Below, one piece after another: positions 8,345 through 16,813 of a stretch of DNA of 64,000 nt. A program made the position numbers and the translations under genes. Source of the DNA: Streptomyces sp. AC555_RSS877 (GTDB taxonomy: Bacteria; Actinomycetota; Actinomycetes; Streptomycetales; Streptomycetaceae); NCBI RefSeq assembly GCF_019049245.1, contig NZ_JAGMUK010000049.1:105544-169543 (forward strand). The letters run 5' to 3'. The notes under the pieces were generated by a model that worked only from the letters and a program-made list of their open reading frames with translations, was not told the DNA's origin and did not search any database. The stretch's first letter is position 1, and each line of letters opens with the position of its first letter.

Positions 8345-9106
8345 TCAATGCCCCCTGGCATGCCCCCTGACCTCTTCAGGCTCCTGCGACGAGTTGCGTC
8401 TGACCTTTTCCAACCCGTCGAGGAGCAGGTCCAGGCCGAATCGGAACTCCTCGTGCAGCGGTACGGAGGTCAGCTCGTCGGCCGCAGCCGTCGTGGAGGG
8501 ATAGGAGTCCGGGTCAAGCGCGTTGTAGTAGTCCCGCAGCTGTGACTGCTCCTCGGGACGGGGTGTCCCGGGGCCGTGCTGCTGGATGGCGAAGCCGATC
8601 ACGTAATGTCCGAGGGCCGTGAAGGCACGAGCGGCCAGGCCGACCGGGAAGCCATGGCTCAGGAACAGCGTGATGAGCCGTTCCCTGGCCCGGAGACCGT
8701 TGGGGCCGACGGGAACCTGGGCCGCCAGCAAGGACAGCGCGTGGGGGTGCCGGCACAGGGTGCCGTAGAACGCCTCGGCCGCGACGGTCACGGCTTCCCG
8801 CCAGGACAGTCCGTCCAACTCCTCGGGCGGGACGCGGACTTCGCCCAGGATCCGGTCGGCGACCAGGGCGAGGAGTTCGTCCTTGCCATCGAAGTGCCGG
8901 TAGAGCGTCGCCGTGCCCGAGTCCAGGGCGTCGGCGAGCATCCGCAGGGTCAGCGCCTGGATCCCGACCTCATCGATGAGCTTCAGAGCCGTGTCGACGA
9001 TCCGCCCGACGTCCATCGGAGGGCGCCCGCGCCGGTACGCGGGGGCGGGCGTCCGGCTCGCCCACCAAGCGGGACTTCCCGGAACCCGCTGGGCCTCCGA
9101 AGCCAT
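8345..9106 (-). CDS. TetR/AcrR family transcriptional regulator
   Basis: A 253-residue repressor-type protein. After a basic N-terminal tail (RRGRPPMD) comes the TetR HTH at about residues 34-80 (LTLRMLADALDSGTATLYRH, FDGKDELLALV). A ligand domain of the TetR_C_1 type follows. The ATG at 9106 has AAGGGTGA upstream. It faces the quinone-oxidoreductase-like gene convergently and may regulate it; the inverted repeat at 7045 is one possible site. The last 20 residues are charged (SSQEPEEVRGHARGH) and probably disordered. Confidence 0.87.
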   Translation of the reverse strand: MASEAQRVPGSPAWWASRTPAPAYRRGRPPMDVGRIVDTALKLIDEVGIQALTLRMLADALDSGTATLYRHFDGKDELLALVADRILGEVRVPPEELDGLSWREAVTVAAEAFYGTLCRHPHALSLLAAQVPVGPNGLRARERLITLFLSHGFPVGLAARAFTALGHYVIGFAIQQHGPGTPRPEEQSQLRDYYNALDPDSYPSTTAAADELTSVPLHEEFRFGLDLLLDGLEKVRRNSSQEPEEVRGHARGH

Positions 9107-9168
9107 GAAGCGGTCACCCTTCGACCAGGTCCACTGCGCGCACGCATTCCGAAACAGGAATTTCGGCC

Positions 9169-9612
9169 TTATCGTATCCGGAACTCCGGCTGGGTCACCC
9201 GGCCGTGCGAACCGTCAGTGGTGGGCCGCCCGTGCCGGTGTTCCGCGAGGACGTCCAAGCCGAAGTCGGAGGCCGGGTCGTGTCATACCGAGTGGGCGTG
9301 GTTGGCCTGCCGTTGGGTCTTGTCGTACTCGACGAGGATGCCCTGGGCCCGTGGAGCCGGTAGGGGTGCGGTTCGCCGGCGTCCAGGCTGTCGGCCCAGC
9401 TGAAGTGGACCTCGTCGAGGAAGCTGTCGCTGGCGTAGTGGGCGCCGTAGTCCTCGGCAAGGTCCTGCGGAGCCCGGCCGGTGTACAGGCACAGCAGCCG
9501 CCGTAGCCCGTGGCGTTGCTCCTCGTCCAGGTCGCGTGCGCTGACGCCCCGAGGAGGGACCGTGATCGCCACGCGCGCGTGATCGTCCTCGGTGTACCCG
9601 GGCGGGGTGGGC
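9169..9612 (-). pseudogene. DUF3500-family remnant (frameshift and nonsense)
   Basis: Three joined segments match the C-terminal part of DUF3500 proteins: LRRLLCLYTGRAPQDLAEDY and DEVHFSWADSLDAGEPHPYR in one frame, then ILVEYDKTQRQANHAHSV in another. After an in-frame TGA at 9283-9285 comes HDPASDFGLDVLAEH in the same frame. In the family the stop position is a Trp (HSVW.DP). There is thus one frameshift near 9345 and one nonsense codon. The N-terminal two thirds are missing. It is the first member of a block of broken genes extending to 11.8 kb. Confidence 0.7.
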
Positions 9613-9681
9613 CAGGCACGCCTGCCCAAGGGCGCCATCCGCTGCTGACGCCGGGGTCGAGGCCAAGGAGGCACCCTCACC

Positions 9682-10453
9682 TCAGCCCAGGCGCAGATCC
9701 TCCGCCGATGCCCGATCCGGTTCGGCTTCGGCTTCACTTGCGCGGTCCGGACGGAACGTGACCGAGTGGCCCGAGAAGTGGGCGCTCAGGCCGGTTGCCG
9801 TGGTGGTGACGGTGCGCAGGTGCAGGCCCGCGGGGATGTTCCGCAGCTGGATCGGCTCGTCCCAGGCCTTGTTGAGCAGTTCTTCCCCTACGGCCGGCAG
9901 CCGCCCCCGGTGACGTGGAAGTCCTTGAACGCGATGCTGTTGCCGGAGGCCGCCGAGACGCTCGTGGTCACGGTGACCTCGTCGCCGGGAGGCAGCAGGA
10001 CGGCCGCACTCACCTGGCCGGGACGTGCGCCTTGGGAGATCTCCACGCCGAGGGCGTTCGACACGTCCGTGTACGACAGGTGAGCAATGGCCTCCGCCGA
10101 GCGCGCGCGTGCCGCACTGTCGTCGTCGGATTCCGCACGTCGTCGAGGCGGAGGGCGAGTTCGGTCACCGGTAGGGGACGCCCGGTTCCCTGGGCCGGTA
10201 TGTCGTGCGCGGTGATGTCCACGTGGCTCAGGGTGCCGTCAACCAGTTGGGTCAGGACGGGAAAGCCGCGCACGTGGACCTCCGGCGGCAGCGGGATGTC
10301 CATGCCCTCCTGGAACGCCTTGGCGGTGCGGGCCTCCACCCAGGCTGTCGTCAAACGGTCGGCCGAGGCGACGAGGAAGGCCAGCGTGAGGAGAGCCGCG
10401 GCGGCGATGACGTTCGTCCGCAGAGGCCTGTGGTCCACGGGGCGTTGATACAT
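9682..10453 (-). pseudogene. DUF2993 (LmeA-like) protein with two frameshifts
   Basis: The ATG at 10453 has AGGAGT upstream. It opens with an N-terminal membrane anchor (NVIAAAALLTLAFLVASADR) and a DUF2993 domain (VHVRGFPVLTQLVDGTLSHV). Near 10110 the match jumps frame to AIAHLSYTDVSNALGVEISQ and DEVTVTTSVSAASGNSIAFK. Near 9900 it jumps again to LPAVGEELLNKAWDEPIQLR, continuing to a stop at 9682. Joined, the three pieces give a near full-length member. DUF2993/LmeA proteins are envelope lipid-binding proteins in mycobacteria; here the gene is inactivated unless the indels are sequencing errors. Confidence 0.75.
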
Positions 10454-10675
10454 GGGGACTCCTGGAGAGGTGGGGTGCTCTTACGGTCTGCCGGGCCGGG
10501 TGGCGCGCAGGCGGTGGACCGTCGAGGCCGCGACGCCTGTGTCGACGCCCGCGGCGATCAGCGCCGCGGTGGCGGCGCTCGTGCCGTCGTCGGCCCAGAT
10601 CCCGGAGTGACGCTGTCGAGCAGGGCCAGCAGGTGCGCTTCCAGGCCCCTGCCGAGCGGGCCGGGCGGCACGCTG

Positions 10676-11394
10676 GTGTGGAAGACGTCCCGCTGCAGAC
10701 CGGCGTACGGCTGCTGCCGTTGGCCGGCGCGGTCTTCGTCGGCGCCGCTCTCACCGGCCGACTGACCCCGCTGTTCGGCATGAAGACGTCGGTCGTCGCC
10801 GGCATGGTGATCGGCACCGCAGGGGTCCTCCTGCTCACGCAGGTCGACAAGAGCTCGACGTACACCGACTTCCTGGCGCCGATGATGATGCTCGGTTTCG
10901 CGATCGGACTGAGCGTGTCCCCGGCCACGGACGCCATCATGGACTCCTTCCCCGAGACCGAGCTGGGCGTCGGCGGCGGCGCCAACGACACCGCCCTGGA
11001 ACTCGGCGCCTCCCTCGGCATCGCGGTCCTCGGCTCACTCCTCGGCACGAGCTACCGCGACGAGCTGACCGGCCTGGTCGGCGGTCAGCTGCCGACCGCG
11101 GCCCTCGACACCGCCAAGGATTCGGTGGGCGGCGGCCTGGCCGTCGCCGAGCAGGTCGCCAAGGATCCGGCCGCGGGGCCGCAGCAGGCCCAGGTCCTCG
11201 TCGACGCCGTCCATCAGGCATTCGCCCATGGTGTCGCCCAGACCAGCATGGTCGGCGGGGTCGTCATGGCCGCCGGTGCCCTGATCGTCCTGGCGGTCCT
11301 GCCCGGCCGCTCCGGCGCGGGGAAGCGCCGGTCGGAAGACGCGGTCGCACAGGGAGCGGACTCGACGGAACTGCACCACACGCACGTCGGCTGA
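10676..11394 (+). pseudogene. C-terminal remnant of an MFS (EmrB/QacA-type) transporter
   Basis: The frame carries only the second half of a 14-TM drug:H+ antiporter. It starts abruptly at PLQTGVRLLPLAGAVFVG and runs through FLAPMMMLGFAIGLSVSPAT and ELGVGGGANDTALELGASLG to an intact C-terminus. About 270 N-terminal residues are missing. Sequence left of about 10676 has no MFS resemblance, so this is a deletion or rearrangement junction. An ATG at 10633 lies in the unrelated flank and probably does not represent a functional start. Confidence 0.75.
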
Positions 11395-11443
11395 AGCCCG
11401 GCCCTTGTGCCCCCTCCCGAGCGCCTCCGGCCGCTACCCGCGG

Positions 11444-11819
11444 TCAGGCCAGGTCGGGCAGGGGGCGACGGGCGATGTCGCGGGCGTCGGCGGCGGGAAT
11501 CCCCAGCATGCGCAGCACCATCGCCGCCAGGCTGGCGGCCGCCTCGTCGGTGTCGAGCTCGGGCGGGCGAAGCTCGGCACCACCTGGGACAGCAGGGACC
11601 CGCCGAGCGCGGACAGGGCGACGGTCGGGTCGACGCCGGCGAAGCGGCCCTCGGCGACAACTCGCTCCAGGTCCCGCAGGGCTCGGGGCGCCAGCCCCCG
11701 GTCGGAGTGGATGTGGCGAGTCCGCGGTGACGCAGTACCTGCATGGGCTCCGGGTGGGAGTCGACCGCATCCAGAATCGGGGTCAGGCCGAGCGATCGCC
11801 GGCTCGGCGGCCGGATCAC
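11444..11819 (-). pseudogene. TetR-family regulator remnant without DNA-binding domain
   Basis: Three frames together give a TetR ligand-binding domain: LGLTPILDAVDSHPEPMQVL, then RALRDLERVVAEGRFAGVDP with ALSALGGSLLSQVVPSFA, then DTDEAAASLAAMVLRMLGIP with a terminal ADARDIARRPLPDLA. Frameshifts fall near 11720 and 11570. The HTH that should precede the first segment is replaced by the 3' end of the neighbouring hypothetical gene. It converges on the MFS remnant; the two may be relics of a former TetR-regulated efflux locus. Confidence 0.65.
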
Positions 11820-12217
11820 CTTGACGGCGGCCAGGCCCGTTCCGCCCGTGCCGGTCGGTTCCAGACGGCGTCGAACCGGCTGACGATCCGGCGCAGTTCA
11901 CGGGCGCTTCGAGGTGAGACGGCCTGCATCACGGTGTCGAGAAGCGCGCGGGCTTCGAGAGGGCTGGCGCAGCAGTACCAGTGCACGTTGCCCCACTCGT
12001 AGTCGTGCCACAGCTGGCCTTCGGGACGATGGACGTAGTCCTTCCACAGGCGCACGGCCGCGCTGACGTCTCCTGGCTGCAGATAATTGCGGGTGTTCTC
12101 GAGACGGAAGATCTCGGACAGTGCACGCGAGGACAAGCCGTCGATGACCGGCTGTGCGTCTGGTGTCCGGCGGCGGGAGGAGCCGGTCCGGACGTGCCCT
12201 GGCCGGCTACGCGGCAT
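11816..12217 (-). CDS. Conserved hypothetical, 133 residues
   Basis: The core (LSEIFRLENTRNYLQPGDVS, LWKDYVHRPEGQLWHDYEW, GNVHWYCCASPLEARALLD, SPRSARELRRIVSRFDAVW) is a compact helical protein rich in Trp and Tyr. I recognise it only as a small actinobacterial hypothetical. AAAGG lies before the ATG at 12217, but the first 25 residues are Arg-rich and the true start may be further in. Its 3' end abuts the TetR remnant. No function is proposed. Confidence 0.5.
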   Translation of the reverse strand: MPRSRPGHVRTGSSRRRTPDAQPVIDGLSSRALSEIFRLENTRNYLQPGDVSAAVRLWKDYVHRPEGQLWHDYEWGNVHWYCCASPLEARALLDTVMQAVSPRSARELRRIVSRFDAVWNRPARAERAWPPSR

Positions 12218-12429
12218 GGACCTTTCGGTTCGTCGTCATGCCGCACATGCTGCCACGGTTTCGAACGATCTCGCGAACGAGTTCGCTCGGCTGGGATTCG
12301 CCGGACGTACGCGCTGCCGTTCCTCCCCTCTGCGCTCCGACCCCGACCAAAGGGCATGTGGCCCCTCGAAGACGCGTGACGTACGAGCCGATCTCCGTCT
12401 GCCGGCCGTCATAGGCCAGGATGGGTCAC

Positions 12430-12759
12430 ATGAGCGTAGTCAAGATCAACGTACTGACCGTCCCCACCGAGCAGCGCGAGACGCTGGAGAAGCGCTTCGC
12501 CTCCCGAGCCCACGCCGTGGAGAACTCCGACGGGTTCGAGTGGTTCGAACTCCTCCGCCCCGTCGAGGGCACCGACAGCTACCTCGTCTACACCCGGTGG
12601 CGTGACGAGGAGTCCTTCCAGGCATGGATGGAGGGCCCCATGAAGGCGGCCCACCAGGGCGGTGACGCCCAGGGCGGTGAGCGTCCCAAGCCGGCAGCGA
12701 GCGGATCCACGCTGTGGTCCTTCGAAGTGGTGCAGCAGGCGGAGCCGAAGAACGCGTAG
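12430..12759 (+). CDS. Antibiotic biosynthesis monooxygenase (ABM) domain protein
   Basis: A 109-residue single-domain protein of the dimeric alpha-beta barrel type. It begins MSVVKINVLTVPTEQRETLE, and continues with FASRAHAVENSDGFEWFELL and YLVYTRWRDEESFQAWM, the usual ABM pattern. The family includes cofactor-free monooxygenases and heme-degrading enzymes. Here the C-terminal strand (STLWSFEVVQ) is present but heme ligands cannot be assigned. The ATG at 12430 is preferred over 12421 because AGGATGGG then sits at normal spacing. It stands alone among degraded genes. Confidence 0.8.
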   Translation: MSVVKINVLTVPTEQRETLEKRFASRAHAVENSDGFEWFELLRPVEGTDSYLVYTRWRDEESFQAWMEGPMKAAHQGGDAQGGERPKPAASGSTLWSFEVVQQAEPKNA

Positions 12760-12844
12760 CAAGCCGTTACGGGCAGCGAGGGCGCGATAGCCGCAGTCCG
12801 GCCCCGCCGGGACGGCGGCGGAGCCGTCCGTTCCCGACCACGGG

Positions 12845-13639
12845 TCACGGGTTGCTCCCCTGTCCGGCGGCCATGAGCCGTTCCCCTGACTGCAGCCTTC
12901 GCCCGACAACGAGTGCGGCGGTCCGGCGTCCCACCCCCTCATTGCGGGGAGTGGGTGCCGGGCTGCCGGACCGCCGCCGCTGTTCAAAGTAAAGCCCACA
13001 GCACCACTCGTGCCTGGTCATCCGACCGGGCACCGTCACCGCACCAGAGCCGGCCGGCGCGGTTCGACGCACTTCATGTGGCCCCGCGGCGCCTCTGGTC
13101 CCGAAGGTGACGAGGGCGGCGAGTCCGGCGACCAGTACCAGAAGTCCGAACACCCGCGGGTGGCCGCCCAGGGGTGCGACCAAGGCGGCGCCGACGAAGG
13201 GGGCCAGTGCGGAGGTTGCCGCGGTGGGCGCGGCGAGCAGCCCGGACAGACGGCCGTAGTGGGTGGTGCCCCAGCGGTCGGGGATGGCGGTGGTCTGAAG
13301 GAGGGTGAGGGTGCCGCGCTCCATTCCGGCCACGACGGACAGGGCGACCAGCAGGGCGTACGGTCCGGGGACGAGCGCGAGGAACATTGTGGTCAGCGCA
13401 CCGAGCGCGATCAGTGCGGTCGTGCGGGTCGCTGTGCCGGTGCGGCGGGCGATGGTCGCGTACAGGGAGCGGCCCAGGGTCTGGCCGACGCCGCCGAGGC
13501 CGAGCGCACGGGCGGCTTCGGTCGTGGAGTAGCCGCGTTCGAGGAGGAGGGGCACGAGCGCGACGACGACGGCGGAGACGGCGAACGCGGGGAGGGTCAG
13601 GGCTCCGGCCAGCATCCGGAAGGAGTGGCTGCGGGACAC
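12845..13639 (-). pseudogene. 5'-truncated MFS transporter with aberrant C-terminus
   Basis: Residues 1-190 carry about six transmembrane segments (MLAGALTLPAFAVSAVVVAL, ALIALGALTTMFLALVPG, HPRVFGLLVLVAGLAALV) and the loop GLGGVGQTLGRSLYATIARR. These match the second half of a 12-TM MFS protein; the first half is absent upstream. After about residue 205 the sequence becomes hydrophilic and non-homologous, and it runs through a large hairpin (12915-12977). That suggests a lost stop codon or a 3' frameshift. The frame's GTG start is therefore nominal. Confidence 0.6.
12915..12977. terminator. Large GC hairpin, terminator-like
   Basis: The outer arms GCGGCGGTCCGGC (12915-12927) and GCCGGACCGCCGC (12965-12977) pair perfectly over 13 bp, and an inner CCCACC/GGTGCCGGG region extends the stem. 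It lies between the convergent ABM gene and MFS remnant and inside the read-through tail of the latter. There is no U-tract, as is common in Streptomyces. Confidence 0.55.
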
Positions 13640-13760
13640 TTTTTCCGCGCCTGATCCTCGCCCACAAGGCCGGTCTGCACAGCTTTGCCGGTATCGCCCT
13701 CGACCCCGCCTCCACCGCCAACTGAGGAGTACGCCATCGCGTGAGAGCCGGTCTGCAGCA

Positions 13761-14162
13761 TCACTCCGTGGAGAGGTGCCACGACGAACGGTCCGCCGAA
13801 GCCCGGGTCAATTCGGCGTCGTACTGGTCGGCGTCGAAGTGAAATGCCGGGGGCCGCGCTTCGTCGCCGGGCACCTGCCAGTCTGACCACTCCACGACGC
13901 CCCCGTGCCGCTGCACGAACACCGAGAGGTAACCGCAACATCCGCCGGTGCACTCAGGCTCCCCCACCACCACCCGTCGCCCCTCTCCGGTGGCCCACAG
14001 CGGGCTGCGGCCGTCGGCGGGCAGCATCTTCTCCGCGAACGGGCCACGGCCTCCCCCGCCCACCACCTCTGCCACCACATCCTCGCCGTCGATCCGCAAC
14101 TGCAACTGGGCGGCCCACCGAGGCCCCGGCGGCAACGCTCTGACCTCAATCCTGTTGAACAT
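13761..14162 (-). CDS. Hypothetical with CTGGCCG motif (paralogue of 22851-23570)
   Basis: A 133-residue protein. The central segment EPECTGGCCGYLSVFVQR is followed by GGVVEWSDW and a C-terminal FDADQYDAELTRASADRSSW. The same arrangement (EPTCTAGCCGALYVTMRR, DRVIWDSW, FDAAQYEAELARAAADRSW) occurs in the protein at 22851-23570, so the two belong to one family. The C..GCC cysteines could bind a metal or form a disulfide. I do not recognise a functional annotation; some proteins with this layout sit beside toxins as putative immunity proteins, but nothing here shows that. Confidence 0.6.
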   Translation of the reverse strand: MFNRIEVRALPPGPRWAAQLQLRIDGEDVVAEVVGGGGRGPFAEKMLPADGRSPLWATGEGRRVVVGEPECTGGCCGYLSVFVQRHGGVVEWSDWQVPGDEARPPAFHFDADQYDAELTRASADRSSWHLSTE

Positions 14163-14413
14163 CCGATCACCCTAGGGGCTCGTGACACGAGTGCCCTGGT
14201 AGGGCGTGACCGACAGCCCTCGGCGTGCAGGTGCACAGTCGCCGTATCGGCGCCGAAGTCGACGAACCTGAGCGCGGCCCCGGTCAGGCTGACGGCGGGT
14301 TGTTCTGCCGTCGCGTCTACGTGACAGTGAGGGCATGACTGCGCCCTTCGTACAGCCGCCATTCCCTCGCATGGTCGCCCTCGCGCGCGGCGACGCCGAG
14401 AGGAATCGGCCCC

Positions 14414-15286
14414 GTGGGTGAGGTCGAGGCTGTCGAGAGCTTCCGGCGACGTATCGGGGTGCCCGGGCTTGTCGACGTGCACACGCACTTCATGCCGGAG
14501 CGGGTCCTGCGCAAGGTGTGGGAGTACTTCGACGCGGTCGGCCCGATGACCGGCATCGAGTGGGGCATCACCTACCGGCAGGAGGAAGACGAACGGGTCG
14601 CGCTGCTGCGGCAGTTCGGAGTGCGCGCCTTCACCGCGATGCTCTATCCGCACAAGGGCGGCATGGCATCCTGGCTGAACGAATGGGCCGCCGACTTCGC
14701 GGAACGCACGCCCGACTGCCTGCACACGGCCACGCTCTATCCCGAGGAGGGCGTGGAGGAGTACGTGCGCGCGGCGGTCGAGTCGGGTGCTCGGGTCTTC
14801 AAGTCCCATGTGCAGGTGGGGGCGTACGACCCCACTCACGAACTGCTGGACCCCGTGTGGGGGATGCTGGCCGAGGCGGGAGTCCCCGTGGTCATGCACT
14901 GCGGCTCGGGTCCCGCGCCCGGCAAACACACCGGTCCGGAGCCGGTGGCACGGCTCCTCGCCCGGCATCCGCGCCTGCCCCTGATCGTCGCGCACATGGG
15001 GATGCCGGAGTACACCGACTTCCTGGACCTGGCCGAGCGGTACGACGAGGTGCGTCTGGACACGACCATGGTGTTCACGGACTTCAGCGAGCGCTTGAGC
15101 CCCTTCCCGGCGGCCGAACTCGGCCGGCTCGCGGACCTCGGCGACCGGATTCTCCTCGGCTCCGACTTCCCCAACATCCCCTATGCGTACGTCCACCAGC
15201 TCGAAGTCCTTGAACGGCTCGGACTGGGTGACGAGTGGTTGCGCGGGGTCTGCTACACGAACGGGGCGAGGCTCTTCGGGCTGTAG
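14414..15286 (+). CDS. Amidohydrolase-2 family metal-dependent hydrolase
   Basis: A 290-residue TIM-barrel hydrolase of the ACMSD/amidohydrolase-2 type. Metal ligands are visible as DVHTHF near residue 22, VVMHCGSG near 160, LIVAHMGMPEY near 195 and LLGSDFPNIPY near 255. The GTG at 14414 has GAGAGGA about ten bases upstream. Family members are decarboxylases or hydrolases of cyclic or carboxylated substrates. The neighbours (PPOX-type and VOC proteins on the other strand) do not define a pathway, so the substrate is unknown. Confidence 0.85.
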   Translation: MGEVEAVESFRRRIGVPGLVDVHTHFMPERVLRKVWEYFDAVGPMTGIEWGITYRQEEDERVALLRQFGVRAFTAMLYPHKGGMASWLNEWAADFAERTPDCLHTATLYPEEGVEEYVRAAVESGARVFKSHVQVGAYDPTHELLDPVWGMLAEAGVPVVMHCGSGPAPGKHTGPEPVARLLARHPRLPLIVAHMGMPEYTDFLDLAERYDEVRLDTTMVFTDFSERLSPFPAAELGRLADLGDRILLGSDFPNIPYAYVHQLEVLERLGLGDEWLRGVCYTNGARLFGL

Positions 15287-15321
15287 CCACCCCTGCACCG
15301 ACGCCGGGGGACGGGCGGCGG

Positions 15322-15777
15322 TCAGCCGAGCCAGCGGCCGTCGCGCATGAGGTCGCGTCCCTGCAGCTCGTTCGCCTCCCGCCAGGCCTGGATGCGCCGC
15401 GGCCGGATCCGGAAGTACTGGTAGGGCTCGTCGAGTTCGCGCGGATCGAAACCGGTCCTGGTCGCGAACGCGTCGCCCGTCTCCGGGTCGAGGCCTGCGA
15501 TGTCCACCGGCTCGGCGGTGCCCTCGACAACGACGACGTCGCGCGTCGGCCCGAGGCTGAGGCGCACCCGGCTGTCCGCCAGCAGGTTGCGGCCGGTGAT
15601 CGAAGCACGCGCAGTCGAGACGAGAAACGCGGTCCCGTCCCAGAGGTACGAGAGCGGGATGAGGTGGACGCCGCCCGGGGAGCCCGACGTCGCGACCCAG
15701 AGATCGACGTCGCCCTCCAGCCGTGCGCGAGTGTCCCGCAGTCGCTCCTCAAGCCCACGCGGCGGCGCGCCCGTCAT
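15322..15777 (-). CDS. Pyridoxamine 5'-phosphate oxidase-like FMN-binding protein
   Basis: A 151-residue split-barrel protein. The ATG at 15777 has GGAGGAAGC directly upstream, so I reject the 40-residue longer frame. HLIPLSYLWDGTAFLVSTAR, TGRNLLADSRVRLSLGPTRD and VVVVEGTAEPVDI are typical of small PPOX or F420/FMN-binding proteins. RIRPRRIQAWREANEL closes the barrel. Actinomycete members often use F420 or FMN and have unknown substrates; a true PdxH would be longer. Confidence 0.8.
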   Translation of the reverse strand: MTGAPPRGLEERLRDTRARLEGDVDLWVATSGSPGGVHLIPLSYLWDGTAFLVSTARASITGRNLLADSRVRLSLGPTRDVVVVEGTAEPVDIAGLDPETGDAFATRTGFDPRELDEPYQYFRIRPRRIQAWREANELQGRDLMRDGRWLG

Positions 15778-15898
15778 GCTTCCTCCAGTCACTTCGTCAG
15801 GAGTCCCTTCCTCCGGGAAAGTCTCCGTCGCCAACGGTCGGTTCACCCGACGGCCGTCTCGTGATCGGCTGCCGGGCAGGGCGGACAACAGTGCCACA

Positions 15899-16534
15899 TC
15901 AGGGCGCGGGCGTCAGCGACGCGGCCTCCCATGCGAAGCCGTCCGGGTCGGTGAAAGGCCCGGCCGCGCCGCCGATCGCGAGCCGGTGCGATCCGCTGCC
16001 GTCGGGAGAGACGCCGGCGTCCTTGGCAAGGGCACGACGTCGGTACAGCGCCAGCTTGACGGGACTCGGTCCGGCGGCGAACTCGATGTACATGCGACCG
16101 AAGCTCTTCGCGACAGCAAGGCCCTGGCCGACGTAGAACCGCTTGCTGGCGGCCACGTCCGCGACTCCCAGCAGGAGCACGATCTCTTCGATCTGACGGG
16201 TGGCAGGGCCGGTGTCCTTCTTCGCCGAGGTCGCGACCTTCCAGATCGTCCCGTCCGGGGCTTGTACGACACCGCCGTAGCCCCAGAGCGACTTCGCGGC
16301 AGGCTTCAGCGGCGTGGCGCCGGCGTCGAGGGCGGTGTCGATGAGGCTGTCGACAGTCGCCGACTGGGACACGGTGAGCGACAGAGTGAACCCGCGGAAG
16401 CCGGTCGTCGGTGCCTTGGAGGCCCGCAGGCGTATCTGCGTGTCCAGCCCGAAGGCGGCGGTGTAGAAGCGGTTGGCGGCCGTGGGGTCGGCCACGCCGA
16501 GGGTGACGGATTCGATGGATGCCATGGCCATCAC
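15899..16534 (-). CDS. VOC (glyoxalase/bleomycin-resistance) family protein
   Basis: A 211-residue protein with two VOC-like halves: ESVTLGVADPTAANRFYTAA with APDGTIWKVA, and VLLLGVADVAASKRFYVGQG with FTDPDGFAWEAA. The duplication matches the two-domain VOC layout forming one metal or ligand pocket. The start is uncertain among GTG 16534, ATG 16531 and ATG 16525; none has a good Shine-Dalgarno. Functions in the family range from glyoxalase to antibiotic sequestration and cannot be chosen here. Confidence 0.82.
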   Translation of the reverse strand: MMAMASIESVTLGVADPTAANRFYTAAFGLDTQIRLRASKAPTTGFRGFTLSLTVSQSATVDSLIDTALDAGATPLKPAAKSLWGYGGVVQAPDGTIWKVATSAKKDTGPATRQIEEIVLLLGVADVAASKRFYVGQGLAVAKSFGRMYIEFAAGPSPVKLALYRRRALAKDAGVSPDGSGSHRLAIGGAAGPFTDPDGFAWEAASLTPAP

Positions 16535-16813
16535 GCTAGGTGCGGTTCGCCGACCGGCGCTTCTTCATTCCTGACCGATCCGGCGGGCTGCGCTCAAGGC
16601 CGGCGGCACCGGACGCGTACGGCCGGCCGGTCGAGACGGCGGCAGCGTCCCCGCTCATGTCGGCGGGCACAGAGAGGCGCCTTCGCTGCTCACCGGTGGG
16701 CTGTGGTCCGCCCGTCCCTCGCGTGGTCCGGTCCCAGCATGTCGGGTTCCGGCGTGGAGAGGGACGTCCGGAGGAATCGGCGCAGAACCGGGGAGTCCTC
16801 GTCAGCAGGAGCG

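Noticed and set aside
10479..10675. Minus-strand fragment (HLLALLDSV, AALIAAGVDTGVAASTVHRL) as another TetR remnant
   Set aside because: The segments are short, in two frames and without a clear family match, so I did not annotate them.
13808..15298. Long minus-strand frame opposite the amidohydrolase
   Set aside because: It overlaps two supported genes and lacks motifs; treated as a shadow.
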